Positions 8,643 through 15,817 of a stretch of DNA of 30,362 nt are shown here, piece after piece. Source of the DNA: Anaerolineales bacterium. Its GTDB lineage: Bacteria; Chloroflexota; Anaerolineae; Anaerolineales; UBA4823. The position numbers and the translations under genes were made by a program. Position 1 is the stretch's first letter. Every line of letters begins with the position of its first letter. A model generated the notes under the pieces. It did not search any database. It had not been told where the DNA came from and worked only from the letters and a program-made list of their open reading frames with translations. Location: assembly GCA_016932955.1 (NCBI GenBank), contig JAFGBV010000028.1, forward strand, positions 1 through 30,362, read 5' to 3'.

Positions 8643-10442
8643 CTACTCGAGCATCAAGGATTTTACAAATAAAGAGGGGAACGCTTTCTCGGTGGTAAGC
8701 TCAATGTAATTCGCCCGGCGGGCGATCTCAATTGCCTGCTGGCGCTTTTCCAGCGAAATCAGCGCCATTCGCGCGCCGGTACCAGCGGCATTTCCCACCT
8801 GAACGAAGCGCCTTCTTTCCAGATGAGGGAACATGCCGATCTCAATCCCGCTTTGCACATCCAGATAGGTTCCAAATGCCCCAGCAATGATAACGGTATC
8901 GATATCCTTCTCTTCCACACCGGCAGTGTGGAGCAAGATATTCACGCCGGTGCGCATGGCACCCTTGGCAAGCTGTATTTCATTAACATCTTTGCGGCTG
9001 AAGGTGATCTCGGCGCCATGATTTTCGGCAGCCGATAACAGCACAAATTCCAGTCCCTGATCACCTCTGCGCAGGCGCAGGTGAGCGCTGGAGGCGTCGA
9101 ATGATCCACGAGTAGTGATAATGCCGGCTTTGCGCATCTGAGCAACCAGGTCGAGGATGCCCGATCCGCACAACCCGACCGGGGGTTGATTATCGATGGT
9201 CTGGAACTTCACCTGTTCTCCACGGATCAACACTTTTTCGATGGCGCCTGGGGCAGCGCGCATCCCATGGCGGATGTGGGCACCTTCGAAGGCAGGGCCG
9301 GAGGCCGTGGAACAAGCGTAGTGTTTCCCGTTGGCGATGAGGCTGATCTCGGTGTTAGTGCCTATATCCATACCCAAAACGATGCCGGTGTGTTCCAACA
9401 TACCCGAGCCTAACAACATGGCAACATGGTCTGCACCAACATAGCCTGCAATATTGGGTAGCAAGTGGATGCTCGTGCCAGGAGCAAAATCCAACCCACA
9501 TTCGCGAGCACGCACATCCAGGGCGGCGCTTTCAGCGGGGACATAGGGTGCCAACCCTAACTGCCTGACTGGCAATCCAAGGAGCAGGTGGTGCATGGCA
9601 GTATTACCGACGATAACTGCGTCGGCAATATCGAGCATTGAGTGATTGGTTTGTACGCATAGGTCGCGCGCCAGGTTATTCAAAGCATCGATAACAGCGA
9701 GGCGAAGCTGCTCGCCACCCTCGGATTTGTTGATGGCGTGACTGATGCGGGCAATCACATCTTCACCAAAGGCGATCTGCGGGTTCATTACTCCAGCGGC
9801 AGCCAGCGTTTCTCCTGTAGCAAGGTGTACGAGATAGGCAGCCAACTTGGTAGTGCCCAGGTCTACTGCCAGCCCAAGCGGGGGCGTACTGGCAGGTCGC
9901 AGCGCCACGACAGAATGCCCACGTAAGAAGGCAGTGGAATGGAAGTTGCGGGCACGCAGGTCGGTGGAGAGGGTAGACAACACTGGGAGAGGAATATCCA
10001 GGTCCTGCATACCCAGGGTATCGCGCAGGCGGGAGGCGTCGGAGCGCAGATCCCCCAGATGGGGCGGGGGGAGCTGCACGTCAACAGCAGATATGGCCGG
10101 CGCCAGCGCGACGGGCAAGTTCATCCCCTCCGTCTGAGTACGTTGGGCGGTGACCAGCGACTCGGACAGGATATGAATACGCACATCACCCAAGATAACG
10201 GTCTGGCAAGCCAAGCGCAAGCCGCTTTGCAACAGCTCATCCCCTAATAAATCGTTTTCCGCAGGCGTGTAACCTGAGACCTGTCCCGCCATCACGCGGA
10301 TAATGCAGCGTCCGCAAACACCTTCCCCACCACAAGTAGCATTTAATACAATGCCGGCGCGCTGGGCAACATCCAGAACAGTGTCGCCGCTTGCGCAAGA
10401 CACGCGGCGGCCAATGGGCTCAAAATCTACTACAAAACTCAC
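8643..10442 (-). CDS. ASKHA-domain [2Fe-2S] protein, reductive activator of corrinoid proteins (RACo/RamA-like)
   Basis: The 599-residue protein starts with a plant-type ferredoxin domain (residues 1-90). Its cluster ligands are C37, C43 and C46 in CGGEGVCGRC, plus C79. After a linker, residues of about 190-590 form an ASKHA (actin/hsp70-like) ATPase domain of the DUF4445 type, with phosphate-binding loops VDLGTTK and GMDIGTNTE and the late motif IAGAFGTYLD. Known family members use ATP to drive electron transfer from the iron-sulfur centre onto inactive Co(II) corrinoid of methyltransferases. No corrinoid protein or methyltransferase gene is in the window, so the partner is unknown. The start is GTG at 10442; AAAGGTG just upstream supports it and the frame begins with the expected first strand. 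The gene is divergent from the arabinose operon and 192 bp upstream of the cyclase gene. Confidence 0.85.
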   Translation of the reverse strand: MSFVVDFEPIGRRVSCASGDTVLDVAQRAGIVLNATCGGEGVCGRCIIRVMAGQVSGYTPAENDLLGDELLQSGLRLACQTVILGDVRIHILSESLVTAQRTQTEGMNLPVALAPAISAVDVQLPPPHLGDLRSDASRLRDTLGMQDLDIPLPVLSTLSTDLRARNFHSTAFLRGHSVVALRPASTPPLGLAVDLGTTKLAAYLVHLATGETLAAAGVMNPQIAFGEDVIARISHAINKSEGGEQLRLAVIDALNNLARDLCVQTNHSMLDIADAVIVGNTAMHHLLLGLPVRQLGLAPYVPAESAALDVRARECGLDFAPGTSIHLLPNIAGYVGADHVAMLLGSGMLEHTGIVLGMDIGTNTEISLIANGKHYACSTASGPAFEGAHIRHGMRAAPGAIEKVLIRGEQVKFQTIDNQPPVGLCGSGILDLVAQMRKAGIITTRGSFDASSAHLRLRRGDQGLEFVLLSAAENHGAEITFSRKDVNEIQLAKGAMRTGVNILLHTAGVEEKDIDTVIIAGAFGTYLDVQSGIEIGMFPHLERRRFVQVGNAAGTGARMALISLEKRQQAIEIARRANYIELTTEKAFPSLFVKSLMLE

Positions 10443-10488
10443 TGTGCACCTTTATTCAAAGAAAGGCAACTTCTCAATAACTTGGGGT

Positions 10489-10531
10489 GTGGGGAGTTTT
10501 GTGCGTTCGAAGCACGCACAAAACTCCCCAC
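10489..10531. repeat. 18-bp perfect inverted repeat (hairpin) in the 5' region of the corrinoid-activator gene
   Basis: Arms 10489-10506 and 10514-10531 are perfectly complementary over 18 bp around a 7-base loop (TCGAAGC). The hairpin ends 46 bp before the GTG start of the minus-strand gene. Neither side has a run of T, so it is not a standard intrinsic terminator. It could be an mRNA 5' structure, a protein-binding dyad or a small palindromic repeat element. Confidence 0.8.
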
Positions 10532-10746
10532 TTCCCCCGTTTTACTGAGATGATACAAAGAAAGTAATTACGGGCTTACTCAGCCTTAGGACAGGGGGAG
10601 TAAGCGTGGTTGAATTTTACTTCAGGATACTCAGGCTGCAAAGCGCGCACAAAAACCAGAAGCGAGCAATGCATTTTCCATCACCAACCAGATCGCCAGA
10701 GCCAGCACACAGTTCGAGCGGGGGAGGGTTGTATTCCAAGCACCCC

Positions 10747-10763
10747 TTATGACATTGTCATAA
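10747..10763. promoter_or_regulatory. 17-bp palindrome, candidate regulator site
   Basis: TTATGACATTGTCATAA is a perfect palindrome with 8-bp arms around one central base. A further half-site, ATGACATT, lies at 10771-10778. The palindrome ends 21 bp upstream of the -35 box at 10785, where an activator or a second regulator could bind. The cognate protein cannot be named from the sequence. Confidence 0.5.
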
Positions 10764-10784
10764 AAAACGCATGACATTCGTCGC

Positions 10785-10813
10785 TTGATTAACAATTCTT
10801 AATTTGCTATTAT
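10785..10813 (+). promoter_or_regulatory. Sigma70-type promoter of the regulator/arabinose operon
   Basis: TTGATT (10785-10790) and TATTAT (10808-10813) are separated by exactly 17 bp. Transcription would start near 10820. The -10 box overlaps the first in-frame ATG (10812), so that ATG should not be on the mRNA; this moves the regulator start to 10851. Confidence 0.65.
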
Positions 10814-10852
10814 GTTATCGATAACGGGATCGATAACGGGAACGATAACAAT
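10814..10852 (+). promoter_or_regulatory. Triple 12-bp operator-like repeat, probable autoregulatory LacI-family operator
   Basis: ATCGATAACGGG occurs twice back to back (10817-10828, 10829-10840), followed by a third, diverged copy that keeps ACGATAAC (10842-10849). The first copy also completes the perfect palindrome GTTATCGATAAC (10814-10825), whose central CG is typical of LacI-family operators. The sites cover the predicted transcription start and run up to the regulator's start codon, so bound repressor would block initiation. Confidence 0.6.
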
Positions 10853-11897
10853 GCATGCAAGAGCAGGGCGCGCAACAATCAAGGAAGTGGCCTCGGCAGC
10901 GGGAGTATCAACGCAGACGGTTTCGCGCGTGATCAACGAAAGGCCGGATGTCTCCCCTGAAACGCGGAAGCGTGTGCAGGATGTGATCGAGAGCCTGGGT
11001 TACCAGCCAAGTGCCCTGGCGCGCAGTCTGATCCGCCAACGCAGTTACACCCTGGGTGTGGTGACTGCCGGGTTGAAATATATAGGCCCGTCGCGCACAC
11101 TGAGCGGCATCACCAGCGCTGCAGAAGAAGCCGGCTACTCCCTGCTCCTGAAAGAACTGCCCCGCTTTGAAGCGAATAATATCATACCGATTTTCCAGAC
11201 GCTGATTTCGCACCACGTGGATGGCGTTATCTGGGCTGTTCCCGAAATCGGCGACAATCGAAACTGGGTGAACCGCCTATCCTTAGACTTGGAAATTCCC
11301 ATTGTCTATCTGGCAATGGAGTCGCGGGAAAATATCAGCGTTGTGGCAATTAACAACTACCTGGGCGGGCGCATTGCTGTCTCCCACTTGGCTGAACAAG
11401 GATACCGCCATATTGGCCACATTTCTGGCCCATTGGAATGGTGGGAAGCACGGGAGAGGATGGCAGCATGGAAAGACGGCTTGAGAGAGACCGGCTTCGA
11501 TGTTCAGGAGCGCTATTGGGCAGAAGGTAACTGGTCTTCATCCAGCGGTGTACAGGCAATGGAACGGTTGTTAGAACAATATGGCGAAATGGATGCGATC
11601 TTTGTGGCGAATGACCAAATGGCAATTGGTGTTTTGCAAGTAGCCTGCCAAAAAGGCTTGCGGGTACCGGAAAATCTAGGAGTGGTCGGTTATGATAACA
11701 TCACCGAATCGGCTTACTTCTGGCCTCCCTTGACAACCATCCAGCAGGATCAATACAAGATTGGGAAAATTGCGGTAGAGGAAGTGATCAAGATCATTGA
11801 TGCGAACTGGCAGGGCCAGGAACCTATTGAGCCCAAATCCATTATGCTGGCACCAGCCATCATCATACGGCAAAGTTCATTACGAAAGAAGGGGTGA
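10851..11897 (+). CDS. LacI/GalR-family transcriptional regulator, probable arabinose-operon repressor
   Basis: The product is 348 residues, normal for the family. Residues 8-30 form the N-terminal helix-turn-helix and recognition helix (ATIKEVASAAGVSTQTVSRV), followed by a hinge helix near YQPSALARSL. The rest is a periplasmic-binding-protein-like effector domain, with the family motifs DGVIWAVP, FVANDQMAIGVL and VGYDN. The reading frame extends to an ATG at 10812, but that would overlap the -10 box and add SITGSITGTIT, a translation of the operator repeats, so the ATG at 10851 is chosen. It has only a weak GGGAA ribosome site. The gene is first in the arabinose operon; by analogy it would sense arabinose or a derivative and repress its own operon. 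The effector is inferred from context only. Confidence 0.9.
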   Translation: MHARAGRATIKEVASAAGVSTQTVSRVINERPDVSPETRKRVQDVIESLGYQPSALARSLIRQRSYTLGVVTAGLKYIGPSRTLSGITSAAEEAGYSLLLKELPRFEANNIIPIFQTLISHHVDGVIWAVPEIGDNRNWVNRLSLDLEIPIVYLAMESRENISVVAINNYLGGRIAVSHLAEQGYRHIGHISGPLEWWEARERMAAWKDGLRETGFDVQERYWAEGNWSSSSGVQAMERLLEQYGEMDAIFVANDQMAIGVLQVACQKGLRVPENLGVVGYDNITESAYFWPPLTTIQQDQYKIGKIAVEEVIKIIDANWQGQEPIEPKSIMLAPAIIIRQSSLRKKG

Positions 11898-11938
11898 AGG
11901 AGGTGAAACTGACGAAGAAACGAGCGAGATCCGAAAAA

Positions 11939-12021
11939 GAAGTGCCTGCTGAGTGATTGGCGTCCCAAAGCAAGCACTTCTGGTGCGCGAGGACAAGCCC
12001 TGATGCGTTCAGGGTATCCTC
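11939..12021 (+). other. Two consecutive hairpins between regulator and binding-protein genes
   Basis: Hairpin 1 pairs GAAGTGC (11939-11945) with GCACTTC (11974-11980) and continues inward through TGCT/AGCA and TTGG/CCAA, with one mismatch and a 6-base bulge. Hairpin 2 pairs GAGGA (11989-11993) with TCCTC (12017-12021), and inside it CCCTGA with TCAGGG around a 5-base loop. Neither is followed by a T-run. They could limit read-through from the regulator or act as a processing or stability element for the transporter mRNA. Confidence 0.5.
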
Positions 12022-12032
12022 ACAAGCCTAAT

Positions 12033-12038
12033 TATAAT
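12033..12038 (+). promoter_or_regulatory. Candidate -10 box of the transporter genes
   Basis: A perfect TATAAT lies 53 bp before the binding-protein ATG. The best -35 candidate, TTCAGG at 12008-12013, has an overlong 19-bp spacer and lies in a hairpin arm, so the promoter would be weak or activator-dependent. AAGGAG (12077-12082) is the strong ribosome site 8 bases before the ATG at 12091. Confidence 0.4.
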
Positions 12039-12090
12039 ACACGACACTCTTTGAAAAACAACTAACCAATCCCAAAAAGGAGAAAAGAAC

Positions 12091-13137
12091 ATGTTTCGTT
12101 TCAAGAAAATCGCTTATGTGGTCGTAGCTATCGCAATGTTCCTGTCTGCATGTGCCAAAGCCACGACCGAAGCTCCCGCCACCGCGGTACCAGCAACGGA
12201 AGTGCCCGTCGTCGAGGAGCCTTTGGCGGGCCTGCCCTGCGCCCCAAATTGCCAGTACTCAGATCTGGTCATCGGCTTCCTCCAGACCGGCTCAGAGGGC
12301 GGCTGGCGTGCTGCCAACACAGCATCTTTCAATGAAACCGCCGCCCAGTTGGGCATCACCTTGAAGTTCTACGACTCGCAGAACGATCTAGCGAAAGAGG
12401 TTGCCGGTTTCCACCAGTTCAACCAGGATCCCGAAGTGAACATCATTGTCCTCTCCGCGCTAGAGACAACCGGTTGGGAAGAAGTGTTGCAGGAAGCTGC
12501 AGATGCTGGCAAGCTAGTGATCATTCAGGACCGCCGCATTGATGCGCCAGAAGATATGTACATCACATTCATTGGTGCCGACTTTGTTGAAGAAGGGCGC
12601 AAGGCTGCTGAGGAAATCTGCGCTCTGCTGGAGGGAAGCGAGTCGAAGAATGTGTGGGAGCTGGTTGGCAATGTGGGATCGTCTGCTGCCAAAGATCGCG
12701 GGCAGGGCTTCCGCGAGAAAATGACCGAATGCGGCATCACCGTCACGCGCAGCCAGACGGCGAACTGGAGCATCACGGAAGGCAAGCAGGTGGTAGAGGC
12801 CTGGTTGAAGGAAGATCAGGATGTCCAGGCAATCTTTGCCCAGAACGACGAGATGGGCTTGGGCGCCATTGAAGCGCTCAAAGAGGCTGGCCTCGTCCCG
12901 GGCGTGGATGTTAAGATCCTCTCGGTCGATGCGACCGCCGGCGCCTTCACAGCCATGCTGGCTGGGGAATTGAACGTGACTGTGGAATGCAACCCGCTGC
13001 TAGCTCCGCAGGTCTTTGAGGCCGCCCTGGCAGCCGCCAATGGCGAGACGCTGCCCAAGTGGATTCCTTCTCAGGAAGGCGTGTTCCGCGCCACCGACCC
13101 GAACCTGCAGGAAATTGCTGACGGGCGTAAGTACTAA
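12091..13137 (+). CDS. Sugar ABC transporter substrate-binding lipoprotein (YtfQ-like)
   Basis: The 348-residue product begins with a lipoprotein signal peptide ending in the lipobox LSAC (C21). A Thr/Ala/Pro/Glu-rich tether follows (about 22-45). The rest is a type I periplasmic-binding-protein fold. Strong similarity to the galactofuranose-binding YtfQ family is visible in IGFLQTGSEGGWRAANT, the TGWEEVLQEA region, QDRRIDA and AQNDEMGLGAIEAL. Two cysteines flank the start of the folded domain (CAPNC, about 50-54). In the family this protein captures a furanose or pentose sugar outside the membrane and hands it to the permease pair. Placement in an araBAD operon points to L-arabinose or an arabinose-containing sugar. 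It is membrane-anchored by lipid, as expected where there is no classical periplasm. AAGGAG lies 8 bases upstream. Confidence 0.9.
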   Translation: MFRFKKIAYVVVAIAMFLSACAKATTEAPATAVPATEVPVVEEPLAGLPCAPNCQYSDLVIGFLQTGSEGGWRAANTASFNETAAQLGITLKFYDSQNDLAKEVAGFHQFNQDPEVNIIVLSALETTGWEEVLQEAADAGKLVIIQDRRIDAPEDMYITFIGADFVEEGRKAAEEICALLEGSESKNVWELVGNVGSSAAKDRGQGFREKMTECGITVTRSQTANWSITEGKQVVEAWLKEDQDVQAIFAQNDEMGLGAIEALKEAGLVPGVDVKILSVDATAGAFTAMLAGELNVTVECNPLLAPQVFEAALAAANGETLPKWIPSQEGVFRATDPNLQEIADGRKY

Positions 13138-13163
13138 ACCCCAAAACTTGTGAACAATGATCA

Positions 13164-13190
13164 GAGGAGCGGCGGCAATCGCCGCTCCTC
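13164..13190 (+). other. Intercistronic hairpin after the binding-protein gene
   Basis: An 11-bp perfect GC-rich stem (13164-13174 with 13180-13190) closes a 5-base loop. It lies 27 bp after the stop codon and is not followed by a T-run. Such hairpins after binding-protein genes commonly stabilise the upstream mRNA or cause partial termination, giving more binding protein than ATPase; that role is inferred here. Confidence 0.7.
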
Positions 13191-13215
13191 AAAATCCTAA
13201 GGCTGGAAGGTTCAT

Positions 13216-14742
13216 ATGGCAGATAAGGATTATAGCGATCTCCTGGTTTCGATGCTGGGCATCAACAAGGCATTTCCCGGCGTGCAGGCGTTGGTGGATG
13301 TAGATTTTAGCCTGCGATACGGCGAAATTCATGCTTTGATGGGAGGAAATGGGGCGGGAAAATCAACCCTGATCAAAGTACTGACCGGCGTCGAAAAGGC
13401 CGACAGCGGCAGGATCTTCCTCGCCGGGAAAGAAATTCACCCTAAATCACCTCAACACGCCCAGTCACTGGGAATCAGCACGGTTTACCAGGAGATCAAT
13501 TTATGCCCTAACCTGACCGTAGCAGAGAACATTCTGATCGGCAGGGAGCCGCATAAACTTGGCAGCGTTGACTGGAAAGCGATGAATGCCCAGGCGAAGG
13601 AGATTTTGGAGCGCATTTTGGGATTGGACATCGATGTAACCCATATCCTCGGCTCCTACTCTGTGGCTATCCAGCAGATGGTAGCCATCGCTCGGGCGCT
13701 TGAGATTGAATCTGCCAAGGTATTAATCCTGGACGAGCCAACGTCCAGCCTTTCGACTGCTGAGACCGAGCAGCTTTTCCAGGTGATGCGCCGACTGAAG
13801 GGTGAAAATGTGGGCATTATCTTCATTACTCACTTCATCAACCAGGTCTATGAAGTTTCGGACCGCATCACCGTCATCCGTAATGGTATTCTGGTTGGAA
13901 CATGGGATACCGCATCTCTGCCGCGCATGGAATTGATCGTGAAAATGATCGGTAAGAGCATCACAGTGCTGGACGAGATGGCGAAAACCAAAGCCGAAAC
14001 ATCCAAACACATTCAAACAGACCTGGTGCTGGAGGCTGAGGAATTTGGAAACACAGGGGAAGTTGAGCCCATGGAATTGAACTTACACGCCGGAGAGGTG
14101 CTTGGCCTGGCTGGGCTAGTGGGATCAGGGCGTACAGAAACCGCGGGGCTGTTATTTGGGATCGAAAAACCAGACAGCGGTATATTAAAGGTAGGAGGAA
14201 AAACAGTTGAGAAGCACTCACCTCACGCTTCGATTACCCGAGGGCTTGTGTTATCTCCTGAAGATCGAAAAGGCACAGGGATCGTAGATGATTTGACCGT
14301 GAGGGAGAATATTATCCTGGCGCTGCAGGCAGGGCAGGGTTGGTTCAAGTTTCTGAGCACTCAAAAACAATATGAAATCGCGGATCGGTATATTCAATTA
14401 CTAGAGATTTCCACCCCATCGGCAGATCAGCCGGTTAAAAACCTGAGCGGTGGGAATCAGCAAAAAGTGATCCTGGCGCGCTGGCTGGCAACCAACCCGC
14501 AGATTCTGATCCTGGATGAGCCCACCAGAGGGATCGATGTGGGTACAAAGGCTGAAATCCAAAAACTCGTGCTGACATTGGCAGAAGAAGGCAAGGCATG
14601 CATCTTCATCTCATCAGAATTGGAGGAGGTGATGCGTTGCAGCCACCGCATCGCTGTGCTGTGTGAGCGAAAGAAAGTAGCAGAGTTCAGCGGTGATGCA
14701 GACGAGCGCGTGATCATGCACGCGATGGCAGGTGAATCATGA
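13216..14742 (+). CDS. Sugar ABC transporter ATP-binding protein, two ATPase domains (YtfR-like)
   Basis: The 508-residue length is typical of the RbsA/AraG/YtfR family. The first domain has Walker A GGNGAGKST (residues 43-51; the family more often has GEN here) and LILDEPTSSL. The second domain has the usual degenerate P-loop (LVGSGRTET), a good signature LSGGNQQKV and LILDEPTRGID. It powers import through the two downstream permeases on the cytoplasmic face. GGAAGG upstream of the ATG supports the start. Its last four bases (ATGA) overlap the start of the next permease, so the two are translationally coupled. Confidence 0.93.
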   Translation: MADKDYSDLLVSMLGINKAFPGVQALVDVDFSLRYGEIHALMGGNGAGKSTLIKVLTGVEKADSGRIFLAGKEIHPKSPQHAQSLGISTVYQEINLCPNLTVAENILIGREPHKLGSVDWKAMNAQAKEILERILGLDIDVTHILGSYSVAIQQMVAIARALEIESAKVLILDEPTSSLSTAETEQLFQVMRRLKGENVGIIFITHFINQVYEVSDRITVIRNGILVGTWDTASLPRMELIVKMIGKSITVLDEMAKTKAETSKHIQTDLVLEAEEFGNTGEVEPMELNLHAGEVLGLAGLVGSGRTETAGLLFGIEKPDSGILKVGGKTVEKHSPHASITRGLVLSPEDRKGTGIVDDLTVRENIILALQAGQGWFKFLSTQKQYEIADRYIQLLEISTPSADQPVKNLSGGNQQKVILARWLATNPQILILDEPTRGIDVGTKAEIQKLVLTLAEEGKACIFISSELEEVMRCSHRIAVLCERKKVAEFSGDADERVIMHAMAGES

Positions 14743-15815
14743 AACAGACGAAACCAAAAATCACATGGAGAAGGATCACAGAGAGCAAGCTCTTCTTCCC
14801 CTTGCTTGCCTTATCATTGATTCTGCTCTTTGACCTGATCTTTATTCCCGGTTTTTTCAATGTACAAAACCGAGATGGCAATCTGTATGGAAGCCTGATC
14901 GATATCATGCGCAATGCTTCGACTGTTATGCTGCTGGCAATTGGCATGACCCTGGTGATTGCCACAGGGGGTGTGGATCTCTCAGTGGGTGCTGTCATGG
15001 CAATCGCGGCTTCGGTGGCAGCGGTACTGATGAATCCGGTGATCATCGGCCTGGAACTGCCACCGGATCTGATGAAATTCATGAATGATCCAAACTTCAC
15101 TTACTCCCCACTTTGGGAAGTGATCCTGGTGACGTTGATCGTGGCAATAATTTGTGGCTTATGGAATGGGCTGTTGGTTGCCTATGTGAAAATTCAGCCG
15201 ATGGTGGCTACGCTGATCTTGATGATCGCTGGCCGCGGGATTGCTCAGCTGATCACCAACGGCGTGCGCATCCAAATCTTCTACAAGCCGTATGCCTTCA
15301 TTGGGCAAGGTTGGATTATTCTACCGTTTTCGTTATACATCGTGGCTTTTGTATTTGCCATTGCCTGGATTTTGACCCGCAGAACGGCTATTGGGCTATT
15401 TATTGAGTCGGTAGGGATCAATTTCCGCTCCAGTTTTTTCAGCGGCATTGACGAGAAAAAGATCAAATTATTAACCTATATCTTCTGCAGTTTTTGCGCA
15501 GGGATCGCCGGACTGGTCGCCAGCGCGAACATCAAAACCTCAGACGCAAATAACATCGGCGATGCCCTGGAACTGGATGCCATCCTGGCGGTCGTCATCG
15601 GCGGAACATTGATGTCCGGTGGTCGATTCTCGCTTCTGTCCAGCCTAGTGGGGGCTCTGGTGATCCAGGCAATCACCACTTCGATGTACGCGCTGGGCGT
15701 CCAGGCGTATGCCCTGCAAGCCATCAAAGGCGTGGTGGTGATCCTGGTGATCCTGCTCTATTCGGAGCAAGCCAGAAGCCTTATTCGAAAGATCAGCGCA
15801 CCAAGAGAGGCTTAG
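14739..15815 (+). CDS. Sugar ABC transporter permease (YtfT-like)
   Basis: The 358-residue integral membrane protein has about eight to ten hydrophobic helices and belongs to the RbsC/YtfT (BPD_transp_2) permease family. The hallmark GGVDLSVGAVMA follows the second helix, and the EAA-like loop lies near the C-terminal part (ELDAILAVVIGGTLMSGG). It overlaps the ATPase gene by 4 bp and is followed after 2 bp by the second permease, so the two should form the heterodimeric channel. Confidence 0.92.
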   Translation: MKQTKPKITWRRITESKLFFPLLALSLILLFDLIFIPGFFNVQNRDGNLYGSLIDIMRNASTVMLLAIGMTLVIATGGVDLSVGAVMAIAASVAAVLMNPVIIGLELPPDLMKFMNDPNFTYSPLWEVILVTLIVAIICGLWNGLLVAYVKIQPMVATLILMIAGRGIAQLITNGVRIQIFYKPYAFIGQGWIILPFSLYIVAFVFAIAWILTRRTAIGLFIESVGINFRSSFFSGIDEKKIKLLTYIFCSFCAGIAGLVASANIKTSDANNIGDALELDAILAVVIGGTLMSGGRFSLLSSLVGALVIQAITTSMYALGVQAYALQAIKGVVVILVILLYSEQARSLIRKISAPREA

Positions 15816-15817
15816 CT

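Larger units (their letters stand above)
10443..10850. other. Divergent regulatory spacer
   Basis: This 408-bp spacer separates the minus-strand corrinoid-activator gene from the plus-strand LacI-type regulator gene. It contains no convincing gene. It holds an 18-bp perfect hairpin (10489-10531), an 8-bp inverted repeat GCTTACTC/GAGTAAGC (10574-10581 and 10598-10605), a 17-bp palindrome (10747-10763), a sigma70-type promoter (10785-10813) and three 12-bp operator-like units (10817-10852). No clear promoter for the minus-strand gene was found, although TATCAT occurs on that strand near 10550. Confidence 0.7.

Noticed and set aside
10443..10740. Cobalamin riboswitch, suspected because the downstream gene is a corrinoid activator
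   Set aside because: The conserved B12-box and core segments were not seen in the minus-strand leader; only simple hairpins are present.
10812..10850. Upstream ATG giving the regulator 13 extra residues
   Set aside because: The ATG overlaps a well-spaced -10 box and the extra residues are only a translation of the operator repeats.
11897..11956. Strong AAGGAGG right after the regulator stop, with a 17-codon lysine-rich frame from GTG 11903
   Set aside because: The ribosome site overlaps the GTG, so spacing is wrong, and no ATG/GTG/TTG lies at a suitable distance; most likely chance.
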